Source: JAJDIA01 sp031555145 (lineage in GTDB: Bacteria > Bacteroidota > Bacteroidia > Bacteroidales > Tannerellaceae). Taken from it: a DNA stretch of 30,523 nt. Positions 6,726 to 13,231 of this stretch are shown in pieces. A program made the translations under genes and the position numbers. The notes beneath the pieces were generated by a model. It made no database searches, was not told the origin of the DNA, and saw only the letters and a list, made by a program, of their open reading frames with translations. The stretch lies in NCBI GenBank assembly GCA_031555145.1, contig JAVBUR010000081.1, forward strand, positions 1 to 30,523, written 5' to 3'. The first letter of the stretch is position 1. Each line of letters begins with the position of its first letter.

Positions 6726-7697
6726 TCAGAAAATTCCACCTTTATACATGTCGTTGAAGTTGGAATGCTGTCCGTTTATCCGTTGAGCCTCTTCTCCTTC
6801 CGGGTTCAGTTCGATCGATTTCTTTAGGTCTTCGTAGGCTCCATCCTTGTCGCCGGTCTCATTTTTGGCTCGTCCGCGTTCGGCATAGGCTTTGGCAAAC
6901 TGGGGGTCGTTTTCAATTACTTCATCGAAATGGGCGATGGCTTCATCGTATTTTCCTTGTGTGATCAGCAGTTTGCCGGCCAACAACCAAGCGTCTTCAT
7001 TGAACGGGTTGAGGTCTATCACTGTTTGATAGTCTTCGGTGGCGGCACCCAGGTCGCCGAGTAGTTCGTGGATACGTCCCCTGAGTAGGAAGGCTCCTTC
7101 TTCTTCCGGGATTAGTTCGAGCACTTTGGCTACATCTTCCAAGGCTTCTTTCCCCTGTTTCATGTCGAGCAGCAATTCGGCACGCAATAACCAGGCTTCT
7201 GCAAAGTCGTCTTTCAGGGAAGTGGCTTTTGTCAGATCGGCGATAGCACCCAGGCGATCGTCGTTTGCCCGTTTGGCTTTACCCATCAGGTGGTAGGCCA
7301 CTGCATTTTCGGGCTCCAGCGCCAATACATGCAGGCAATCGGCAATGGCATCGGTATCCCGGTCGAGGTGGAACAGGATATTGATGCGGGCAAAACGGGT
7401 GCCGATATGTTCGGGTTCCATTTCTACCATGCGGTCCAGTATTTCCATGGCACTGTCCATTTCCTGCGACATGGAGTAAGCCGCCATCAGCTGGTTCATG
7501 GTTTCAAAGTCTTCCTGGATATTCAGCGCTTCAGTGAAGCATTTGATGGCATATTGTGTGCGCCCAAGCTTTTGGGCGCGGATACCGTCATATTTCAGAA
7601 TATCGAAATTCTTTAACTCGTTCTTTTGTTTGTCTTCGGTGGTCTCCTCTTTCTTGGCAGAACCGAACAGGGATGTCAGGAAATTCTTCATGTTCAT
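6726..7697 (-). CDS. tetratricopeptide repeat protein
   Basis: The 323-residue protein has a short N-terminus (MNMKNFLTSLFGSAKKEE) followed by a run of about seven TPR units covering nearly all the rest. Clear examples are YAIKCFTEALNIQEDFETM, AVAYHLMGKAKRANDDRLGA and AKAYAERGRAKNETGDKDGA. TPR arrays are protein-binding scaffolds; partner and role are unknown. No secretion signal or membrane segment is evident, so it is probably cytoplasmic. The reading frame extends to a TTG at 7712, but that lies inside the -7 promoter box, which excludes it; ATGs at 7697 and 7691 both remain possible. Confidence 0.85.
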   Translation of the reverse strand: MNMKNFLTSLFGSAKKEETTEDKQKNELKNFDILKYDGIRAQKLGRTQYAIKCFTEALNIQEDFETMNQLMAAYSMSQEMDSAMEILDRMVEMEPEHIGTRFARINILFHLDRDTDAIADCLHVLALEPENAVAYHLMGKAKRANDDRLGAIADLTKATSLKDDFAEAWLLRAELLLDMKQGKEALEDVAKVLELIPEEEGAFLLRGRIHELLGDLGAATEDYQTVIDLNPFNEDAWLLAGKLLITQGKYDEAIAHFDEVIENDPQFAKAYAERGRAKNETGDKDGAYEDLKKSIELNPEGEEAQRINGQHSNFNDMYKGGIF

Positions 7698-7709
7698 GTA
7701 TTTACCGCG

Positions 7710-7741
7710 CAAAAATAGAAAAAACAGAATATTCTTACAAG
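7710..7741 (-). promoter_or_regulatory. promoter of the TPR gene
   Basis: The minus strand has CTTG (7741-7738), a 20-base spacer and TATTTTTG (7717-7710), a full -7 match. The predicted transcript starts very close to the ATG at 7697, giving a leader of only about 5 to 10 bases. Confidence 0.55.
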
Positions 7742-7827
7742 TTAATAGTTAGAATACAAAAATATTTAGTTTAATTTGTGAGGTGATTAATCAGGGAATA
7801 TCTCCTTGATTTTAAAAGTCGATTGAT

Positions 7828-9786
7828 ATGAAGGACACTCCAGAAGCTAACTTGCCGGTAGTAGAAGGCCAGTTGGAAGAAACTAAAGCCCCTGTTGAAC
7901 AGGTGGAAAATGTAACGGTGAACGTTGAAACAGTAGAAATGCCGGAGGAAACCCCGGTGGTGTTGGAAACAAGCGAAGCTCCTTCGGTAGAAGAGGCTGC
8001 AGCTAATCCGGATGACCCGGAAGGCAACACAGAGGTTGAAACGGAAGGTGCATCGGATGAAGTACATGTGTTAGCGTCTAAACTGTCCAAAGAAGAAATT
8101 GTTGATCGGCTTACCCTCTTGGTAGATACTTCAGCCGAAGGTGCTAAAGGCGAAGTAGAATTGCTTAAGCAAGCCTATTATAAGATTCGTCGCCATGAAG
8201 TCGACGAATTGAAGAAGACCTTCATCGAAGAGGGTGGAGAAGAAGCGGCCTTCGTCGCTCCGGAAGATGAAATGGAAAACAAGGTCAAAGAACTCCTGGC
8301 CGTCTATAAGGAAAAAAGAATGGCCCTCCATACCGAACTCGAACGGGTGAAGCAGGCTAACTATGCCTTGAAGTTGCAATTGATCGAACAATTGAAAGTT
8401 CTGACCGAGAGCCAGGACGATTTCAATAAACTGTATAACGAATTCAAAGATATCCAGGTTCGTTGGAAGGAAGTGAAGCCGGTTCCCCAGGAACATGCCA
8501 ATGAACTTTGGAAGAACTATCAGACCTATTCTGAAAAATTCTACGATATCATCAAGATAAACAACCAGTTCCGTGATTACGATTTTAAGAAGAACCTGGA
8601 GTTAAAGAATACACTGTGTGAAACGGTGGAAAAACTGCAGGAAGAAATAGATATTATTTCTGCTTTCCACCAATTGCAGAAACTGCATCAGCAGTGGCGT
8701 GAGATTGGACCGGTGGCTAAAGAGTTCCGTGAAGAAGTATGGGGACGCTTTAAGGCTGCCTCTACCGTGATCAACCGGAAGCATCAGGATCATTTCGAAA
8801 AACTAAAATCCAAAGAACAAGATAACCTGGATGCCAAGACGGCTATTTGCGAAGAGATCGAAGCAGTCGACTATGAAACCCTCAAGTCTGTCAGAGACTG
8901 GGATGTAAAGAATCGCGAGGTGATTGCACTCCAGGATAAATGGAAAACGATCGGTTTTGCTCCGAAGAAGTTCAATGTAAAGATATTTGAACGTTTCCGT
9001 GCCGCTTGTGATATTTTCTTCCAACGGAAAAGCGAGTTCTACAAGAATGCCAAGGTGGGAATGGATGCCAACCTGGAACTCAAGAAAGCTTTGTGCGAGA
9101 AAGTAGAAGCGCTGAAAGACAGTACTGAATGGAAGGAAACAACAGATAAGATGATCGCTCTCCAGAAAGAATGGAAGAAGATCGGGCCGGTGGCCCGTAA
9201 ACATTCCGATGCTATCTGGAAACGGTTTATCGCTGCCTGCGACTACTTCTTCGAGCAGAAGAACAAGAATACATCCTCGCAAAAGAGTGTCGAACAGACC
9301 AATCTGACGGCCAAGCGTGCATTGATCGATAAGATCAAAGAACTGGATGGGGTGACGGATGCCGAAGAAGCCATGGTGTCGTTGAAGGAATATATGGCTG
9401 AATGGGGTGCTATCGGTTTTGTACCTTTCAAGGAAAAGGATAAAATCTACAAAGAATACCATGAAGCGGTAGATAAACTGTACGACCGTCTGAAAGTGGA
9501 TAAGAATGATCGCAAGATGCAGTCTTTCCGCAGCAATTTGAGCGACATCACCCATGGCGAACATGGCAAAGGGCGTCTGTATAGCGAACGTGAAAAACTG
9601 ATGCGTGCCTACGAACGGATGAAAGGTGAGTTGCAGACGTACGAAAACAATATCGGCTTCCTCAGTGTATCGTCTAAAGGCGGTGGCGGTCTGGTGAAAG
9701 AAATGGAACGTAAGATCGAAAAGTTGAAAGAAGATATGGCATTGATCATTCAAAAGATCGATGCGATTGACGAGAATATCGAATAA
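7828..9786 (+). CDS. DUF349 repeat protein
   Basis: This 652-residue protein begins with an acidic, low-complexity region (about 1-75) and continues with at least five DUF349 units. Each contains a core of the form W-x-x-I/V-G/K-x-V/A-P followed by K-x-x-x-x-x-I/W-x-x-F/Y: examples are WREIGPVAKEFREEVWGRF, WKTIGFAPKKFNVKIFERF and WKKIGPVARKHSDAIWKRF. The core tryptophans are at about residues 212, 290, 372, 449 and 526, a period of 77 to 82 residues. The composition is rich in Lys and Glu and probably helical, ending in a coiled-coil-like segment. No signal peptide is seen. DUF349 proteins are widespread in Bacteroidetes and Actinobacteria and their biochemical role is not established. An inverted-repeat terminator follows. 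Confidence 0.9.
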   Translation: MKDTPEANLPVVEGQLEETKAPVEQVENVTVNVETVEMPEETPVVLETSEAPSVEEAAANPDDPEGNTEVETEGASDEVHVLASKLSKEEIVDRLTLLVDTSAEGAKGEVELLKQAYYKIRRHEVDELKKTFIEEGGEEAAFVAPEDEMENKVKELLAVYKEKRMALHTELERVKQANYALKLQLIEQLKVLTESQDDFNKLYNEFKDIQVRWKEVKPVPQEHANELWKNYQTYSEKFYDIIKINNQFRDYDFKKNLELKNTLCETVEKLQEEIDIISAFHQLQKLHQQWREIGPVAKEFREEVWGRFKAASTVINRKHQDHFEKLKSKEQDNLDAKTAICEEIEAVDYETLKSVRDWDVKNREVIALQDKWKTIGFAPKKFNVKIFERFRAACDIFFQRKSEFYKNAKVGMDANLELKKALCEKVEALKDSTEWKETTDKMIALQKEWKKIGPVARKHSDAIWKRFIAACDYFFEQKNKNTSSQKSVEQTNLTAKRALIDKIKELDGVTDAEEAMVSLKEYMAEWGAIGFVPFKEKDKIYKEYHEAVDKLYDRLKVDKNDRKMQSFRSNLSDITHGEHGKGRLYSEREKLMRAYERMKGELQTYENNIGFLSVSSKGGGGLVKEMERKIEKLKEDMALIIQKIDAIDENIE

Positions 9787-9802
9787 AAGAACCCAATAGG
9801 AT

Positions 9803-9840
9803 ACAAAGCCGTCTTTTTCGAAGGGCGGCTTTGTTTGTTT
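9803..9840 (+). terminator. terminator after the DUF349 gene
   Basis: ACAAAGCCG (9803-9811) pairs with CGGCTTTGT (9826-9834), a perfect 9-base stem, followed by TTGTTT. It lies 17 bases after the DUF349 stop but only 12 bases before the next start codon, so it also forms the leader of the following gene and might act as an attenuator. Confidence 0.65.
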
Positions 9841-9845
9841 ATATC

Positions 9846-11042
9846 ATGCAGATACCGCATCTCCATCTCTTTAATCCCGGACATGAAACGGCTGTGTTGT
9901 CGGGCCGTGAATCTTATACTCCTTCCCGGAATGTACGGAAAATGCAGGAAGACCTGTCCTTACTCCCCTTATGGTATGCCGGGATGGGAGATTATGTGTG
10001 GACGGGGCAGATGGATAGTACCGCCTTTCTGGCTTCTCTACCTTCTGCGATCCGGCCAGGAGTCATTCCGGTCACTACCGGAAGTATTCCGGAAGAAACA
10101 CTGGAAGCTGCCCCTTGGGGATTGTCTCCACAAAGCCTTCGTTTATTCAGGGAACTGAATCGGACGCAGGGGGTAGCTATTTCTCTTCCTGAATGGAAAG
10201 AAGTGTATGTCCAATTGACAGGACGGCAGACTGCAGCTCTTTGTTTGCATAAAATACGGGAACGACTGCCGGATTTACTACTGCCGGAAGTGCCGGTCTT
10301 CTGTCATATGTTGGAGGAGGTGGAAGCTTGCCTGCCTGCTTATACCGGTGATTGTTTGTTGAAAACCCCATTTTCCTCTTCCGGTCGTGGCTTACTTTGG
10401 ATAAAAGGGGGCAAGTTATCGGTTAAAGACCGGGAATGGGTAAGCGGTGCCTTGCGGAAGCAGGATGTTATCAGTATCGAACAAGGGTTGGATAAGATAC
10501 AGGATTTCGCGATGGAATTCTACCTGGATGTCAATGGGAAAGTTACGAGCGAAGGCTTATCTGTCTTTGATACGGCTGAAAGAGGAGCGTATACCGGTAA
10601 CCGGATCGAACAACCGGATCGCATGCTGGAGCGGTTGGTTGAACCGGTTGGTGCCTGCCTTTATGAACAGATATGTGTCGCTGCTACGGAAGTAATAGGT
10701 GAGGTCTTCGGCGGAGTCTATGCCGGCTATCTGGGGATCGATATGATGGTGTATCGTACTGCCGCAGGACAGGTGACTATCCATCCCTGCATTGAGATCA
10801 ACATGCGTTATACCATGGGATTGGTAGCGCTCCGTTTATACCGGCAATACATCCACCCTAAAGCAACCGGTTCCTTTTATATCTCCTACGATAAAGAGGC
10901 TTATCGTATACACTTGCAGATGCAGGAACAATATCCGCTGGTTATCCGCGATGATCGGATGTGGAGTGGCTATCAAACACTATGCCCCGTAACGGCCGAA
11001 ACACATTACAGGGCATTCATTCTTATGGAAGAAAGTGTTTAA
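9846..11042 (+). CDS. unassigned ATP-grasp-like protein
   Basis: I do not recognise a named family for this 398-residue protein. Its second half has the layout of an ATP-grasp enzyme: Lys173 in LLKTPFSSSGRGLLWI followed by the small-residue loop S177-G182, a hinge-like ISIEQGLDKIQDFAMEFYLD (Glu212), GYLGIDMMVY (Asp299), and HPCIEINMRYTMG, where Glu317, Asn319 and Arg321 match the magnesium-binding E-x-N-x-R end of the fold. ATP-grasp enzymes join a carboxylate to an amine or thiol using ATP. The N-terminal 130 residues (LHLFNPGHETAVLSG, WYAGMGDYVWTG) are not obviously a known domain. The ATG at 9846 was chosen; a TTG five codons earlier lies inside the terminator stem. It ends 9 bases from the convergent uxuA gene. 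Confidence 0.7.
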   Translation: MQIPHLHLFNPGHETAVLSGRESYTPSRNVRKMQEDLSLLPLWYAGMGDYVWTGQMDSTAFLASLPSAIRPGVIPVTTGSIPEETLEAAPWGLSPQSLRLFRELNRTQGVAISLPEWKEVYVQLTGRQTAALCLHKIRERLPDLLLPEVPVFCHMLEEVEACLPAYTGDCLLKTPFSSSGRGLLWIKGGKLSVKDREWVSGALRKQDVISIEQGLDKIQDFAMEFYLDVNGKVTSEGLSVFDTAERGAYTGNRIEQPDRMLERLVEPVGACLYEQICVAATEVIGEVFGGVYAGYLGIDMMVYRTAAGQVTIHPCIEINMRYTMGLVALRLYRQYIHPKATGSFYISYDKEAYRIHLQMQEQYPLVIRDDRMWSGYQTLCPVTAETHYRAFILMEESV

Positions 11043-11051
11043 ACAAATGGC

Positions 11052-12221
11052 TTATTTCATCGACTTGGCGATTCCCATCTCCAGTCCGCGCAACTCGGCC
11101 AGTCCGCGCAGGCGGCCGATGCAGGAATAACCCGGATTGGTTTTCTTTTTCAGGTCGTCGATCATCTGATGGCCATGATCCGGACGCATCACGATGCTAC
11201 GCTGGCATTTCTGTTCCACTTCGAGCAATGCTTTCATTACATTATACATGTCTACATCACCTTCCAGATGGTTGGCTTCGTAGAAATTACCTTCGGCATC
11301 ACTTTGGGTGCTACGGAAGTGTACGAAGTAGATCCGTTCGGCCCACCGCGTGATCATGCCTGCCAGGTCATTGTCGGCACGTACGCCGTAGGAACCGGTA
11401 CACAGGCACAGCCCGTTACTTTTATTGGGTACGGCTTCTACCAGCTTGCGGAAATCGTCTTCGGTACTCAGGATACGGGGTAGCCCGAGGATGGGGTAGG
11501 GAGGATCGTCAGGATGAATCACTAAAATCACTCCGGCTTCATCGGCCACAGGAGCCACTTCCTGCAGGAAGTAGATCAGGTTGGCACGCAACTTTTCAGC
11601 ATCAATATCCTTATAACGGTCCAATGCTTCGAGGAACTGCGCCACCGTGAAGCTTTCTTCTGATCCGGGAAGGCCGGCAATCATATTGCGGGTCAGCAAC
11701 TGGCGTTCGGCTTCCGTCATCTGGTCAAAGCGAGCTTTGGCTCTGGTCTTTTCTGCGTCGGTATATGTTGCTTCGGCGGCGGGACGTTTCAGGATGAAGA
11801 GGTCGAAAGCCATAAAGGCGGCGCGTTCAAAACGAAGAGCTTTGGAACCGTCAGGCATCTCGTAGGCCAGATCCGTACGTGTCCAGTCTAATACAGGCAT
11901 GAAGTTATAGGTCACAACGTCGATACCACACTTGCCCAAGTTGCGCAGGCTTTCTTTGTAATTATCGATATATTGTTGGAAGTTGCCTGTCTGTGTCTTG
12001 ATATGCTCATGTACCGGCACACTTTCGACTGCCGACCAGCGCAGCCCATAGGCTTCCACTTCCGCTTTGCGTTTCATAATCTCTTCTACCGTCCATATTT
12101 CCCCATTAGGAATGTGGTGCAGAGCGGTTACCACACCTTTGGCTCCTGCCTGGCAGATATCGGCGAGGGCTACAGGATCATTCGGCCCGTACCAACGCCA
12201 GGATTGTTCACATAAATACAT
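11052..12221 (-). CDS. uxuA: D-mannonate dehydratase
   Basis: UxuA dehydrates D-mannonate to 2-keto-3-deoxy-D-gluconate in hexuronate breakdown. The 389-residue length and the opening YLCEQSWRWYGPNDPVALADICQAGAKGVVTALHHIPNGEIW match the family in pieces, as do VTYNFMPVLDWTRTDLAYEMPDG, VILVIHPDDPPYPILGLPRI with its metal-ligand histidine, LCTGSYGVRADND and IVMRPDHGHQM. It is cytoplasmic and uses a divalent metal. It starts 24 bases after the SDR gene stop, so both are co-transcribed, the SDR enzyme providing its substrate from fructuronate. Confidence 0.96.
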   Translation of the reverse strand: MYLCEQSWRWYGPNDPVALADICQAGAKGVVTALHHIPNGEIWTVEEIMKRKAEVEAYGLRWSAVESVPVHEHIKTQTGNFQQYIDNYKESLRNLGKCGIDVVTYNFMPVLDWTRTDLAYEMPDGSKALRFERAAFMAFDLFILKRPAAEATYTDAEKTRAKARFDQMTEAERQLLTRNMIAGLPGSEESFTVAQFLEALDRYKDIDAEKLRANLIYFLQEVAPVADEAGVILVIHPDDPPYPILGLPRILSTEDDFRKLVEAVPNKSNGLCLCTGSYGVRADNDLAGMITRWAERIYFVHFRSTQSDAEGNFYEANHLEGDVDMYNVMKALLEVEQKCQRSIVMRPDHGHQMIDDLKKKTNPGYSCIGRLRGLAELRGLEMGIAKSMK

Positions 12222-12245
12222 ATTCGTTTTGTTTATGGTTTCACA

Positions 12246-13058
12246 TTAAATAGAGAAGGCATCAAAACCGCCGTCAACCACGGCTACACTACCGGTTACG
12301 AAAGCAGAGGCTTCACTGATCAGGTACTGGATAGTTCCATATAGTTCTTCCGGTTTACCGAAACGGCCAAACGGTGTATGTGCCAAAATTGTCTTGGAGC
12401 GTTCTGTATACGATCCATCGGGGTTCAGCAGCAGGTCGCGATTCTGCTGGGTGACAAAGAAACCTGGTGCGATGGCATTCACCCGCAGACCGGCTCCAAA
12501 CTTTTGTGCCAACTCGGCTGCCATATATTTGGTGAAGTTGACCACAGCCGATTTGGCACAGCCGTATCCAACTACGCGTGTCAGGGGACGAAGAGCCGAC
12601 TCGGAAGCAAAGTTTACAATGCAACCGTTACCCTGCCGTGCCAACTCGGGTACAAACACCATCGTAGGCAGGATTGTACCGAACAGGTTCAGGTCTACCA
12701 CCTTGCGGAAGGAATCCAGTTCGAGATCCAGGAACGTCTTGTCCGGTGGAATGGTAGCACCCGGCATGTTGCCGCCTGCTGCATTCAATAGTACATCCAC
12801 TTGTCCGAAACGGGCCAGGATGGCATTTTTATTTTGTTCCAGTACTTCTTTACTCATTACATCCGACAGGAAGAAGGCCGCGTCTCCGCCCTGAGCATTC
12901 ATCTCAGCTACCTGGGCGTTACCCACTTCTTCATTACGATCCAGAATGGCGATTTTAGCGCCTTGTCCGGACAGATATTCGGCAATACCTTTTCCCAGGA
13001 TACCGGATCCACCGGTGATCACTACCACTTTTCCTTGTACATCAAATAGGTTGTTCAT
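12246..13058 (-). CDS. SDR-family fructuronate (mannonate) reductase
   Basis: This 270-residue short-chain dehydrogenase carries the Rossmann loop TGGSGILGKG (15-24), NAAGG (92-96), and the catalytic YGCAK with Tyr165 and Lys169. Located directly before uxuA, it most likely reduces D-fructuronate to D-mannonate with NAD(P)H. That step is done by an unrelated long-chain dehydrogenase (UxuB) in E. coli; an SDR taking its place is the usual arrangement in Bacteroidetes uxu operons. From the sequence alone a gluconate 5-dehydrogenase-like activity is the main alternative. The promoter module at 13117-13176 lies just upstream. Confidence 0.83.
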   Translation of the reverse strand: MNNLFDVQGKVVVITGGSGILGKGIAEYLSGQGAKIAILDRNEEVGNAQVAEMNAQGGDAAFFLSDVMSKEVLEQNKNAILARFGQVDVLLNAAGGNMPGATIPPDKTFLDLELDSFRKVVDLNLFGTILPTMVFVPELARQGNGCIVNFASESALRPLTRVVGYGCAKSAVVNFTKYMAAELAQKFGAGLRVNAIAPGFFVTQQNRDLLLNPDGSYTERSKTILAHTPFGRFGKPEELYGTIQYLISEASAFVTGSVAVVDGGFDAFSI

Positions 13059-13116
13059 GCTTTCCGTATCTTTTTAGTTTGTTTGCATACACAGACTATG
13101 TCGTCTTTGTTAATTT

Positions 13117-13126
13117 AACACGTGTT
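13117..13126. promoter_or_regulatory. perfect palindrome at the predicted uxu transcription start
   Basis: AACACGTGTT is a perfect 10-base palindrome lying directly downstream of the -7 box, over the predicted transcription start of the uxu operon. This is a classic place for a repressor operator, for example of a LacI or GntR family uronate regulator. No such regulator is encoded in the window. Confidence 0.4.
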
Positions 13127-13127
13127 G

Positions 13128-13135
13128 CAAATGTA
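13128..13135 (-). promoter_or_regulatory. -7 promoter box of the uxu operon
   Basis: The minus strand reads TACATTTG, matching TAnnTTTG, 70 bases before the SDR start codon. The same box, in the same surrounding sequence, precedes the ECF sigma gene. Confidence 0.6.
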
Positions 13136-13156
13136 AAGTTATTTTCATTTCTTTCG

Positions 13157-13170
13157 TGTGTTCGCACACA
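13157..13170. promoter_or_regulatory. candidate CRP/Cur-like activator site, uxu promoter
   Basis: TGTGTTCGCACACA has the form TGTG-N6-CACA; a longer GTGTG-TTCG-CACAC dyad is perfect. Its centre is 32 bases from the centre of the -7 box, so about 39 bases upstream of the predicted start, the place where class II activators overlap the -35 region. The site is repeated at the ECF sigma promoter. Confidence 0.5.
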
Positions 13171-13231
13171 AAAAAACAAAAGATTAACTCTTTTTGATAA
13201 AAAGAATACGATGTTTGTCCTAATCCTGGTC

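Noticed and set aside
7771..7778. TTAATTTG as a promoter box for the DUF349 gene
   Set aside because: It misses the key A at position 2 of TAnnTTTG and has no -33 partner; the true promoter of this gene was not found.
7788..7811. Imperfect dyad AATCAGGGA...CTCCTTGATT before the DUF349 gene
   Set aside because: Two mismatches in ten pairs and no related copy elsewhere in the window; could easily be chance.
8803..9753. 316-codon open frame on the minus strand inside the DUF349 gene
   Set aside because: The Phe, His and Leu rich translation is the expected shadow of a Lys/Glu-rich helical gene on the other strand.
13151..13177. GTGTG-TTCG-CACAC followed by A residues read as a terminator
   Set aside because: The stem is only 5 base pairs, lies upstream of the uxu promoter at the spacing of an activator site, and is repeated at the ECF sigma promoter; a protein-binding site explains it better.
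13183..13206. CTTTTT-GAT-AAAAAG-like dyad considered as the GH92 terminator
   Set aside because: The stem is purely A/T and short, and the following T-rich stretch belongs to the neighbouring promoter region; not supported enough to list.
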